64,000 nt of DNA from Brachyhypopomus gauderio (GCF_052324685.1 NW_027506917.1:372001-436000), one strand, 5' to 3'; shown: positions 11,448 to 22,381, counted from the first letter of the stretch. The notes: generated by a model not told the origin, from the letters alone. Numbers and translations are program-made.

Positions 11448-12954
11448 CTTTATCAAATGAAACATTCACGTGAAATGTGTTTTTAAACTGGGCTAACTAG
11501 CTAGTTAACTAGCTAACGTTGGCTTACATAAAGTAAGGACGTTTTCTTACCTGATGTCACCAATAATGCTTCACTTAAATTTTCTTCCTCTGTGCCCCGT
11601 TTCCATCTTATTTTGTTGAATCATCCAACGATAATCCGCTCAAAATAATAATTTGGCAGGTAGATGTAAAATAATCCAGGTAGCTAGCTAGCCACCACAG
11701 CTCGTAGGCTGACCGTCAGCACACTCACTGAAATGTTCAAACATGACCTGAGAGGCGCGAACAGTTGTCATTGGCCAGTTTCCTGAATGACAGTCAGATT
11801 AACCAATTATGGTTAAAAGCAATACGTTGAGCTCAAATCACGTTTATGCCCCTAGCCTAGAGATAACATTTATATTTAAGTGGTTGTTCAACTTGTGTTT
11901 TTATTCCAGTGTGTAACTATAGGCACACACATTTTTAAGTTTAAAAGCCTGTTCCATTACAATGTACGTCTACCAGTATATCAGTTCATCTGTCTCTCAG
12001 TGTGTTACAGGTTATTTCCTTGGTTATGTTCAAGTATAGACCCAGTGTTTAGAAATGTTTCTTTTAAAAGTCCAGCGCCCAAACAAACTGCCATTTTCTA
12101 TTGCCATTGACTGCACAAGAACTAAAATGAGAACAGACATCAATAGAGATGGAACAATCAACAGAAATCTCCTACAGCCATTACTACAGTTACATACTTT
12201 AGATATGCCAATGTAAAAATCTAATGTCTGAACTGACATTAGGAAGTCACTCTTCATTCTGTAGGCATCATAAAAATGAGCATTTTCAACTGCAGAAATT
12301 ATTTTCAATTACCATCACGTTCTGTGGCAAATTAATATGTCCGAACCTATATATTTTGTTCATTTTTCTCCTGAACATCAATGGATCCTCTGAATTACGA
12401 GGACGCCTAACAATCAAAATACGAGTATTGATACATGTAAGCCACATTCATTTCTGACATTGAAAATCATGTTTAAACCAGCAGTGCCAAAAGACATAAG
12501 ATTTTGATTAAAATGACAGAGAAAAAAACGTTTTAGTTCTTACAGACATAAACCTTTATATAATCAACCGAATGTTTAATTGCAGATAATTGCTGTAATT
12601 ATACATGAATCTGTATATAATTTAAGAAAGCAGAAAAATACCGTATAAATAATACTGTATTATTTCCGTAAAAAAACGAGAAAAGCATGTAACTTGTAAT
12701 TATTGTCATAATACTTAAAATAAAAGACATTTTGTCAAATTACAAATGTCTGTAATTTTACAAAGTTTTGCATACAATTGGAAAAAATGTTAAAATACAT
12801 TAAATATTTACAGTTATTTTACATAAAATTAGGATTTTTTTTTTTTACAGTGTAAGCTCAATAATTTCTAATTGTTTTAAACCTCGCAAAAACATGGACG
12901 GATTGTCCTGAGAGACAGACTGCATTAAATATCCTGCCAGCAGCAGAAACTAGA

Positions 12955-13310
12955 AAGGGCTCTTTAAATTGAGAGCGATGTACGGTGAGTTAATGAAGCT
13001 ACTGTACCCCTGCTGTGCGTAAATGCGCACATTGCTCCTCCAAACTTTCCATGTTTTTTTTTCATAACACAGTAGAGAAACTGCCAACCTCTGAGCAGTA
13101 GCCGTTCGTCCTTCTGTTGACTGCTTGCTAGCATGGTCTGCATGCATCGTAGCAAAGTGACGGCTGATTTCGTACTCTTTGAAAACTGCAACCGTTTCTT
13201 GGCATATCACACATACAGCCGTTGATCAAAGCTCAGTGAGAAAAATATTTTGTTGTCCACTCAACACACTTTTTAAGCACTCGGCACTCAGTTCCCACTT
13301 TCTTTTCTTT
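12955..13310 (-). pseudogene. hAT transposase N-terminal fragment, minus strand
   Basis: On the minus strand the pieces KRKVGTECRVLKK and WTTKYF are followed, after a frame break, by VICQETVAVFKEYEISRHF and ATMHADH. This is a BED-type zinc finger (Cys-x2-Cys, then His-x4-His) like those at the start of hAT transposases related to GTF2IRD2 and SCAND3-type proteins. Nothing of the catalytic core follows. A sister fragment lies on the plus strand at 39990-40140 and a longer relative at 31626. Confidence 0.7.
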
Positions 13311-15300
13311 AGTCCACTCATTTTTACCTTTAAAAAGCCTAACGGGCCTTATGGTACGTGTACGTTCCGTCCAAAGCATTTTTGTTTTTTTAATCAAGTA
13401 TTTGGAGAGCGCGAGCTGACTGGATTTTATTGTTTTTTTTCCTTCACTTTGCCGTGTGTTATATTTGCAAAACGACACATTATATTTCCAGAATTATTTT
13501 CTGTATGAAAAATAAAATAATAAAATAAAGCCTTAATAGAGAATTTAAAAACGAACTGATAGTGAAAATGATTCCCAAAAGTTTTTACATAAACCGGATG
13601 TAAAAAAGGGACATCTTATTTTTAATAGTTGCATACTTTTTGTTGCAAAGCTAAAATATCAACGAAAATCCAGTAGGCCCTACTCCAAAATCGCGACTAA
13701 GGCTTTTAAATACTTTTTAAGGGCCTTCATTTTTCCAATATTGATTTATCAACTTATAGTACTTTTTAAGACCCGGCGGACACCCTGTACAACCACAAAA
13801 TAAAAACTACAATGGTGATGACACTTACATCAATTTTAGACACTTTTACTTTCTGTGATTTAAAGATTTGATTTTAAAGATTTGACCAACTTTATTTGGT
13901 TTAGAAGTGGTTTGTATGTCAAATTATTTTACGTTAATTCTATTTTAGTTTATTATAAATCTTGGTTGCCTAATTGTCACACTGATATAACAAAGTTGGG
14001 GATTCACCTCACCTTGTCAGTGATGCTAGTGAAATGCCAAATTATCCCCTTGAAAATTATAACCCTTGCAAATATAAATATATCTAGCTTTGGGATTATT
14101 AATAAGGCTAAATCGAGGTTAATGGTTATTGTAACTCTGTTAGTCCTCGACGACGTCTTGATGCTGATTCTAAATCAATATAACTATATAAAACACAAAT
14201 ATGGAATGGCGCTTTTAATTAATAGCGGTCCTTAAACTGTGGTGGTATAACGTTATATGCCATATCATATAACATAGGTAAATGACGGACGTGGTATGTT
14301 CGAGGTTATGAAAACTGCCCAGTCGCCTACTGAAAGAACGCACTGCTTTAAGATTTGAGCAGAACGTAATGCATTGAAATCTAGTGCCTACTGCACGGCA
14401 TTTCGGACGGAGCCACGGATCCTCCAACGTTAGAGCCTTAATATGAGGTTATCCGAATTGAGCATTTGGAACAGGTGAAGTGCACAGGTTTCTCCATGTA
14501 ATCTGTCTGCGCAGTCCAAATACGATGTTAACGCAGTCTAGAACCGATATAGACCATAAAATCTACAGTATTAATGCTGGAAGCATGTTTGGACTAACAT
14601 ATGTTTGAACTTTACTGACCTTTTATTTGAAACTTGGAGGGACTTCTGAGATTTTGCCTCTGTGATTTGTTGAAGCTCTTTGGGTATGTCCCCTTTATCA
14701 GAAACAGGTATCGTGTCCCACTTCTCCTCAATTGCACGTTTAACTGAGTATCGCAGAAATGACTGCGATGAGTGCAAGCGTCATTAACATTTCATGGTTA
14801 TTTACTTGTATTTAATAAAATTGATTCAAAATGTAAAATAGCCCAACTGAACGAACGTCGAAGTGCTATTTTCAAGGTCAGTCAACTAAAACCATTTAGG
14901 ATGGAATGATAAAAGAGAGCACAGTTATTTGCTGGCAAGGATAAAACAAACTGACTAGCAGACATTTGGAACCTCCACGTATTAGAAACAAAGCAGTAGT
15001 GATATTTCTCAGGTCTTTCCGAGGATATTCACAAAAATATTTAATAATTGTTGACAAAAAAGTAAATTGGCAAAATAAATGGACAGTCATTGTGAATTCA
15101 AGAGAAAAAAATGCTGACAACGCAAAATTATAGGTGTACGTTGTACACTGACATGAAAATACCTAAGTAGGACATTCGATGGGTAGCACAGATTTTTATA
15201 ACACCGGAGTGGATCTGATACATGTCCAGGGCCAGAGTGGGTGTGATAAATGTCCCAGCCCAAACTACTGAGATTAACATGGGCCAGCCCAATGTGATTT
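13311..15300. other. Noncoding upstream region of the unknown gene
   Basis: About 2 kb without an exon I can support. It is AT-rich and unremarkable. From here rightward the two copies of the duplication begin to differ often, for example near 14017, 14270 and 14392. Confidence 0.55.
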
Positions 15301-15313
15301 GCACTTGAAGACT

Positions 15314-15447
15314 CGGCCAATTAGTAGTTTTAGTTATTATCTAACTGTCACTATGACAACACGGCCAATTAGTAGTTTTAGTTATTATCTAACTGCGTCC
15401 CTACGACAACACGGCATATGAAGTCACAATGCAGGAGACCTATAAAA
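15314..15447 (+). promoter_or_regulatory. Probable promoter: duplicated CCAAT module and TATA box
   Basis: A 48-50 bp unit beginning CGGCCAATTAGTAG is present twice in tandem (15314-15361 and 15362-15411). Each holds a CCAAT motif on the plus strand. Thirty bases further a TATAAAA stands at 15441-15447, about 130 bp before the first ATG of the unknown gene. The order CCAAT, CCAAT, TATA, short leader, ATG is what an RNA polymerase II promoter would show. Copy B has the same spacing at 56807-56940. Confidence 0.65.
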
Positions 15448-15572
15448 GTCGCCACAGACAGTGTTTAATTTAACCACAGATGGTTTGATCGTCACCGAGG
15501 TTGAAGTAGCGACTACAGCGGTTCAGCGATATCTTGTGCGACTATTCCAAGTGATCATCAACAAATCAACAA

Positions 15573-16798
15573 ATGATGAGGGTAAGTTCATGTTCCTTTG
15601 AGCTTTTTCCATAATCTCACTTTAGTCCGAGTAAGTTCGAGAGAGCCGCTTCTCAGTTTATTTATTGAAAATGACATTCCTCGTCGAGACAGTTCTCTAA
15701 AGTTGCTTTGTAGCAACAGTGATTGTAGAATATTGCACAAAAATAGAACTAAATTGCTTTCGACCACAAATGGCGACTCACATTAACATTAATTATCCGG
15801 TTACATCCCAGTTACTTCATTTTACGGCCTCTTATCACATTTAAGATGTGTAACCAATTAATATTGGTTATTAACCATCTGAGGTCATTAAGATAGATTA
15901 ATATTCTCTCATTGAGAGTCCAGCGGTGTTGAGAAAAAAAATCAAATTATGAAATGTTCGTATTCCCCCTATCCTGTCTGCGCGTATGTCCGCAGCCTGT
16001 ATTTTCACAGAAACGTGTTTAATGCATAATGTAGCTTACTTTATAATTATTTCACTCGCCACTGGCGACAGCATTATTTTTTTATGGGTAAGGATTTTTT
16101 GTAATTGGAAAAATATCCATCCTTTTCTTTTGAGTTTGTATTTTAAAAGTTAAACGATAGACTCCAGCTCCCGCTCACGTGTTCGTCTCTGCCCATCAAC
16201 AAATGCAGGAATCCGATCACCAGCATGACTCGCAAAACGGAGCTGAAACTTTAGCACTAAGCGTTGAAAATGGCCAAGCGAAAAATATCGCATTTTTTCC
16301 CACACAGTCTACATCTCTGTCGGACCCAAAGAGGACACACTTCTTTATAACTGTACATAATTTTAAGTTAATTTTAATGGGATCAAAAGTCACTCGTATG
16401 CATACTAGGAAACTTCAGTAAAGTTTGTTTCACGTTCGAATATTCGGAATTCTTTCTTCAATAACTAAGACAGTATTAGCAAAAGTGCTATAATAAAATT
16501 ATTGTTTCTGGCAACCAAGATAAACATCTACAACTTTGTTTACGTCAGGAATAGACGTATTTTAAATGTGCAACTTTCACCACTGCAACGTCTAAGGCAC
16601 CGTCTACAAATGACCTTAACACAGACGCAAGTGGCGGTCGTGAAGGCCCCAGAGCACTACATACTGTTTTTTGTAATAATTTCAATAGCTTATAAACGGT
16701 CCTTCATAAGACCACCAAACAAGTTGTATTACATAAAGTGCATGGTGTACGGCAACTGACAACTTTTTTTAAAAAGTGGGTCGCGACTTAATGACAAT

Positions 16799-16832
<34 letters not shown>

Positions 16833-18277
16833 GTGGGTCCCGGGCTGAGACCAGTTGAGAACCCCTGCGATAGTCATCATGAAACTCATTTTTTCTTCTT
16901 TTTCTCTACTACAGTCTAAGAAAGCTGGGCCAGCAGAAGAGCTTCCTGAGGGCTGTGATGTGTCGGCCCCCAGCGTGAAAAACAAGCAGGCAAAGAAAGA
17001 CCGTAGCAGATGGTTTTCAGGTGAGATTTAGCGTGATTACATGTTACCAAAACGTGATGCATTATGAGGTTATTTATTCATAACTATAATTTTCCACAAT
17101 TTATGTTTTTAGTGACATTTGCTTATGTGCATCATTAGTCTCTGCCTCATAGATGCTTAAAGTAAATGTTTCTTTCACCACAGCTATTTGCTGTACTAGA
17201 GTGGAGGAGGCAGTGATTGAGGATCTCAACACTCCTCCATGTGGGAAAAGTGGTGGAGTCGTATCCACCTCTGGGATTAATCCAGCTGTTCTAACTGAAG
17301 AGCTGAGGAATACACTGCCAAGCAATGTGAGTACGAATCTCTGTATCTCTGTCTTCCTATCTGCCTGTGTGTCTGAGTTACCATAGCAACATGAGCCTTT
17401 GGCCATGTCTGGTCAGACCTTCACAACAGTAGATGTTCTTTACATTAGCATTTTACTTCTTAAAGAAATAATCAGCTTAAGGTTAAAAAAAGTAATAATT
17501 AAAAATCATTAAGCTTTTGGATACTGATGAACTTTTTACACTTTCCTTTAACCTAACTAGATGAAAATGGAGGATTTGATTGAAGTGCTGGAAAAAATCT
17601 CAGCATGGGTCAAAGTGGCAGTGAAGGAGGTGGTTGCTCAGGACCTCATCCCTATAGTGAGGAACCTGATGCTGGAAAGGATTGCGGCTCTGGACCGAGT
17701 AAAGGCACAAATGAGCTGCAGGGAGACTCGGTCAGTGCTGTCTGACCTTTCTGAGGAGGCACTCCAGTCGGGCATCGTGAGGAGATTTGTGAAGACTGCT
17801 TCAGAAACTTTTCTCCAAGAACGCCTTGGGTTGACATCCTGGACCAAGCCTGACACTGATCACTACGGTTCTAGAAGCGCATCTGTGACGGAGGCTGACG
17901 TGGAAGTGAAGCTGTCACTACAGAGATGCTGCTCTGAGCTGTCAGCTCTGATTGCCCTCACTCTGTTCGGTGATGTCGCTGGCATCACCATCTCTCGGAC
18001 AGAACAGGACCATACAGGCTCCGCTCTGCAGAGTGCAGCACAGACAGTGGACGTGGGGCTGGAGAAGAAATCTTGGTGGTTCAGGTTTCCAAGATTTCTG
18101 AAGCGGAGATTCAAGGTATCTGTTTTTAAAATGTATTTATTCCCAGTCACACCATTAGCTTTAGACTCTGCTCTTCTGAATGATTTTCAACCATACATTT
18201 ATGCTACCATCAATCATATTTTGAATGATTTTTTAATATCAAATTGTCTGCTCTTTTTAAAGAAACGGACAAACTAA
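15573..18277 (+). CDS. Unknown multi-exon gene, copy A
   Basis: I do not recognise the family. Six exons fit by splice site and phase: 15573-15581 (coding only MMR), 16915-17020, 17184-17326, 17561-18115, 18263-18326 and from 18513. With the TAA at 18275 the product has 275 residues. Residues 4-38 are Lys- and Ser-rich (SKKAGPAEELPEG). About 39-86 hold a CC pair (AICCTRVEEAV). From about 87 the protein looks mostly helical: MKMEDLIEVLEKISAWVKVA, then VVAQDLIPIVRNLMLERI. It ends in an aromatic and basic tail (KKSWWFRFPRFLKRRFK). There is no signal peptide or clear membrane segment, so it is probably cytoplasmic or nuclear. The TAA is odd: after it the exon keeps the same frame, ends in a good donor, and exon 6 continues it. 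Either the short form is real or the gene has been shortened by mutation. Confidence 0.65.
16772..16867 (-). repeat. hAT-type repeat end in intron 1, with a long G run
   Basis: On the minus strand it starts CAGGGGTTCTCAACTGG, the familiar end of hAT-family repeats, and runs to GTCGCGACCCAC. In the middle is a run of 33 G at 16799-16831; copy B has only a few G followed by A at the same place. A short stretch near 16270-16330 reading MAKRKISHFFPHSL may be the N-terminus of the same element, but that is weak. The repeat stops 47 bases before exon 2. Confidence 0.55.
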
Positions 18278-18512
18278 GTGCATGTTCACACGGAGGACCA
18301 GGTGGTGGACAAACATATTCCAGATGGTACGCATTTTAGTATTTCATGAAGTTTAATTCATGACAGTATTATTTATAAAGAACCGAGTCTTCCATGGTTT
18401 AGTAGTCTTTCCTGCTGCACAACTAATAGGGCATGAACAACAATAATGACAACAGCATGGAAGACTACACACAGCATCCCTCTCACGCCGTCTATTTGCT
18501 TTGACTTTGCAG

Positions 18513-18934
18513 GTTTCCAGTCTACCAGTGCTGAAGCACCATCCACCTCTGACAAGACCATCCCTAAGCTCAGGAGAAAGTCGATGCTGTCACGGTGAGG
18601 CGGCCCCCTACCGGCCGTCTCTGTCCACAGCGGCTGTTGTTGTTATTGTCTGGTGACGTCATGTGCGTCCCTCAGGTGGGCGGAGCCCGTGATCCGTCTC
18701 ACCTGAGGGTCGTTTGTTTGCCTATATATGTCTTGTCTTTGTACCAGTTGACCGCTGGTCATTATATCCTTAATTTGGATCTATTGCACGGGTTTTAGGT
18801 TTTGCACACTTTATATTAAACCACCCTTTTTCCCTGAGACTTGGCGTGATCGCTTCCTTTTTGTTGCTCACACCTGCCCGTCACAGATGCGTTCCAGATT
18901 GGCAATGGCTTTCTCCAAGATCTGCAGAAAATGA
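18513..18934 (+). pseudogene. Exon 6 of the unknown gene, split by a solo LTR
   Basis: An acceptor (TTTGCAG) precedes GTTTCCAGTC. Taken with exon 5 the frame continues as GFQSTSAEAPSTSDKTIPK then LRRKSM up to 18587, where the LTR enters. Inside the LTR a stop is met almost at once (18597-18599). Beyond the LTR and its target duplication, the same frame continues for 14 codons (SRLAMAFSKICRK) to a TGA at 18932-18934. Exon 6 was therefore probably longer before the insertion. Because of the earlier TAA in exon 5 this exon may now be 3' untranslated sequence. Confidence 0.55.
18588..18885 (+). mobile_element. Solo LTR of 298 bp with 5-bp target duplication
   Basis: Begins TGTCACGG and ends CCGTCACA, so the ends are inverted copies of each other. 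It is flanked on both sides by GATGC (18583-18587 and 18886-18890). It holds a TATATAT stretch and a TATTAAA near its end, as an LTR would. No internal retroelement is present. It is probably a gypsy-like LTR, but the family is an inference. Copy B has it at 60097-60394 with about one difference, so it is older than the duplication. Confidence 0.75.
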
Positions 18935-19250
18935 GGGGAAAACACCTACATTGCTGGAAGTAGAAAATGTGTTTTTCAATTAAAATGAAGAAAAAAAGAG
19001 AACCAGACTGCTTCATTGTGATACCTGCATGACAGAAGGCAATATGCATTGTGTCCTGGTCCACAAACTGCATTACTCCTCTTCTCCTGGAAATCTGGGT
19101 GAAGATCAGGTTGCACAGCTGTCTGTGGTCTCTACTCCAGGAAGAAGCACTGGAGACCTACATGATTGAGTAAGAAAGAGACAGAAAAGCAAAATAAAGA
19201 CTTTGATGGGGTCAGAGACCTGACCCATCACCTGGACTGTGTATGTGTGT
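18935..19250 (+). other. Probable 3' untranslated end of the unknown gene
   Basis: Continues after the exon 6 sequence without a splice site that I can support and reaches AATAAA at 19193-19198, which may be the polyadenylation signal. In copy B the equivalent signal is at 60714-60719. Copy B differs here by a few bases, including an insertion near 60462. Confidence 0.4.
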
Positions 19251-20209
19251 ATATATAAGAGGAATAACTCACTAGAGGTCCTTCGTCCTCAGGGGAGGAG
19301 GGCCGTCTTCCAGGGCTTCCCTGGTGCTGGCCGGTAGAGCCCACGGTCATCGGCAGAAGGGGGGGAGGCAGGTCCTACTGAACCTGTAGGAGGAGGACAG
19401 GAAAAGTTGTAATGCTGAATGTGATGTTTAGCAAACAATAGCATACAGTTATGTTTGTGTATGTTGTACATGTTTCAATGGCGACGTATGTAGTCCTGCT
19501 CCAACGTAGGTGGTAGAGTCTAACAAAGTTGGGGCCGGGGCTACTCATTTAAATGCCGAGCATAGGATCTTTCAAGGGAGAACTTCACGGGGGCAGCGAG
19601 TGTGGCCAGACATGCCGCTAAGCTTTTACTGCACAGTTTTACCAATGTTTTATCCAGTTTAAGGGACTATGTTCATGTGTGTGTTGCACAAATTAAAAAA
19701 CAATGGGTGAAGTCTATCGTTGGAGTTAAGTCATGTTTTCGGGGAAAACCCTGGCCTTTTCAGTGTATACATTGTTGTGAAGCCGCATCCACCCCCCCCC
19801 CCCCCCCCCCCCCCCAAAGGCATCTCCACAAAGACCAAACATAGTTCAAAACATTTTGTTTTTATGTGGAAAAGTAAAAAGCATGATACATAGTGAGATT
19901 AGAACTTTGTATAAGAATCTATTAAAATGCTGTGTAGGTGATTAAAAGCCTGGAGGTGGGCGTGGAGGGGGTCCTCTTGGTGGGTCTGGTCTGGTGGAGA
20001 AAACAGCAGGGTCCGGTGTCTCCAGGGTCTGGGTGTGATTAGACTCATGTGACCTGAAAAGGCCACCTGAATCGATGGAGACACCCTTATACGTCACAGA
20101 AAATTCTGATTGCTGAAAAACACAAATAAGAGTAAAAATAAGTAAAGATGCCTTTAGGAATCATTTTCTAAATACCCCATAAGTAAGTCTAAATGTATTC
20201 AGGTATGAG
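19251..20209. other. Noncoding stretch with a C run
   Basis: No exon is supported with confidence. A CCCCC run occupies about 19792-19815. Sequence 19276-19385 could be a minus-strand exon by its splice-like edges but has no frame I trust. From 19790 to 20729 this DNA is missing from copy B. Confidence 0.5.
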
Positions 20210-21161
20210 CAGTGTTGGGAACATTACTTTAAAAAAGTAATTATAGTTACTCACTACTTGTTCAAAAAAGTAACTGAGTTAGTAACTGAATTACTCTATA
20301 ATAAAAGTAACTCGTTACCAGGGAAAGTAACTATTTGCATTACAGTACAAAAGTTATATGCCAATGAATAAGGATTTTTTGAAAAAGCAGTTTTCACAGT
20401 CAGTTGAAATGAGTAGATCATAAAGGTGTTTAAATTTTGACATTTATTGCACATCAACATACCAGTGCAGGATAAAATCCTTTATAATCCCAAAACTTTG
20501 GAAAAAAAGAAACAAAAGTAAACAGTTACACTATATAAAGTGCATTTACATCTATCAAATTAAATTTAATTCTCTCAACCTGAGAACTGGTTTGTTCACA
20601 ACAGAAGTAAACTTAACAATTAAACCTCTATTCTTAATTAAATAAATCAAATACCCAGTCTGGTAGACATTCAGGAACTTCAAGTATTTTCTTAAATAAT
20701 GTTTATATCGCCAACTTGAATATGCAAATTTTTCTTCAGCTTACTTCTGACTCGCCATTTCTGTCTCTTCTCCGTTTGTGTCGTGTCACTGGAGTGCTTC
20801 GGCACGCGTGTAAAAACACTGGCTCTGATTGGCTACCATAACGCTGCCTTAGCCAATCGCTTACTGACTTGTTAAGATAAACAGGTGTTACACCGAGAAC
20901 TTGTGACCTATCGAGATCTGTTACTCCTCACTAGCCTGGGCAGCGGTCCGCTCGCATTACTGTTAGTATATCAATATATAGTAACGCACCGCTTTTAATG
21001 ACCAGTAACGTCAACGGCGTTGTAACGACAGGAAAAGTAATTAATTATATTATCCCTTTACTGACAAAATGACGCCATTACCTAACGCTGTTAAAAATAA
21101 TGCATTCTTATTATTGTAATAATAATTATATTATAAATAATTATTGTTATTTGCAACACTG
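20210..21161. mobile_element. hAT-type nonautonomous element, complete in copy A
   Basis: The left end CAGTGTTGGGAAC and the right end TTGCAACACTG are inverted copies over the first bases. The internal vocabulary (AAAGTAACTGAGTTAGTAAC and similar) is a well-known fish repeat. The 8 bases before (GGTATGAG) and after (TATATGAA) match at five of eight places, a decayed target duplication. There is no coding capacity. In copy B the left half was removed by a 940-bp deletion, leaving 61309-61740. Confidence 0.65.
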
Positions 21162-21769
21162 TATATGAATAACTGATGATTGATTGATTGATTATTATTA
21201 GTTCCATGTAATTTTTTGTAATGAGTTTACTGGTCTGGCCCCCTTGAGGTCCGATTAAGTTGTATTCGGCCCCCAGACCAAAATGAGTTTTTTGCTACTT
21301 TGACGATGCAAAACCCATAAAATGCAGGTGGTGGAGGTGAAGCTTCAGCACAAGTCCATCTACAGTGGGTGGCAGAGTGAGCACTGGTGGGTGCTCAACA
21401 ATTCTACTGGATAGATGCAGAGGTGAGTCATGGGAACAGGTTCACAATTTCAGTAAGAATGGACATGCTACTGTCAACGTCCCTTCAACCTAATCTTTTC
21501 TTTGTAGTTGTAGCTTACCCTTCACCACTTTGCCAGCGCTAGTGCCGTGGCCTGCATCAAAGTAACGAAGAGTCTTGACTATAAGTATCAAGACCAGAGG
21601 ACTTAACAACATCAAGAACTGATCGTCGGGATTATTAGAACAATCACCATTGTCAGTGTGCAAGGAACTGTGAGGAAAGCCAGAAAGAATCACCATCCGT
21701 GGACTATTCATCATCACCGTGGACAACCATCAGGATTTCAGATTCGACCGTTATGGGATTTTTGGTTAT

Positions 21770-22350
21770 CAGCAGCTGATTATCAGTGCTCCTGTCACCC
21801 TCATCAGACCTCTACAACTAATTCAGAATGCTGCAGCATGACTGGTCTTCAATCTCCCCAAGTTCTCACATGTGACTCCTCTGCTACGCTCTCTTCACTG
21901 GCTTCCAGTAGCGGCACGCATCAGATATAAAACCTTGATGCTTGCTTACAAAGCCAAAAATGGACTGGCCCCTCCCTACATGATGTCCATGGTCAAAAGC
22001 CGATCCGTACAGCGAATACTCAGAAACTCAAGATGGCTCGACTCGAAACTCCACGGTTAAAGTCTCATGGAAGATAAAGCTCCAGACTATTCTCCGTCCT
22101 GGCTCCAAGATGGTGGAACAATATTCCATAAGCTGCTAGGACTGCAGAGTCTATTGCTATCTTCAAGCGTAGACTGAAGACCCACCTGTTTGTTGAGTTC
22201 TTACCAGAGCACTAACTCAGCTGATACCACTTGAGGTTGTTCTTTAAATGGTATGTCTGTCGATGGTTATTTGTGCTTCTTGGCAAATGTCTAACTTACA
22301 AAAACACTAGATAATGACATGGACTCCTGTAGTTTAGTAGTAGTCTGACT
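21770..22350 (+). mobile_element. L2-type LINE, 3' part, plus strand
   Basis: Encodes a reverse transcriptase C-terminal region in a broken frame: TLIRPLQLIQNAAA, VTPLLRSLHWLPVAARIRYK, TLMLAYKAKNGLAPPYM. It is the same family as the minus-strand LINE at 9804-10703. The duplication match ends inside it at 21946; in copy B a foreign sequence enters at 62527. Confidence 0.8.
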
Positions 22351-22381
22351 CAATGGTATCTTGAATCCTGCAGTGTCTACT

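Larger units (their letters stand above)
9216..12852. mobile_element. Large nonautonomous DNA element with AT-rich inverted ends
   Basis: The left end CACTAAAAAAAAAATC follows a TA at 9214-9215. The right end, read on the other strand, begins CACTGTAAAAAA and is followed by TA at 12853-12854. Subterminal sequence at 9346-9560 has about two and a half imperfect ~86-bp units with the phrases TTTTACAGATTTTTCCTG and AATAAAGTGACAGCAC. The same A/T vocabulary (CTGTAATTTTAC) recurs near the right end at 12590-12840. No transposase is visible. It truncates the second P-type piece, so it is younger than that. An L2 LINE and a minisatellite lie inside. The family is not identified, and the 3.6-kb span could be two elements rather than one. 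Confidence 0.5.
1..21946. repeat. Copy A of a large direct duplication
   Basis: Matches 41290-62526 in the same orientation almost base for base. At the left end the offset is exactly 41,289 bp; it becomes 41,493 after a 204-bp deletion in copy A near 2611 and drifts by small indels afterwards. The match ends at 21946, inside an L2-type LINE, where copy B instead has foreign sequence. Copy A may begin before the window. It contains one host gene and several older transposons shared with copy B, so all of those insertions predate the duplication. A haplotype misjoin in the assembly would look the same. Confidence 0.95.

Noticed and set aside
13179-13508. Plus-strand open frame of 109 codons
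   Set aside because: Overlaps the minus-strand hAT fragment and is Phe-rich from T runs; it changes length between copies.
18263-18326. Alternative acceptor after CTAAG that skips the exon 5 TAA
   Set aside because: It puts exon 6 in another frame that loses the Ser/Thr/Lys-rich reading; kept only as something to test.
19276-19385. Minus-strand exon with CTACAG and GT edges
   Set aside because: No frame is convincing, the frame differs between copies, and no neighbouring exon was found.
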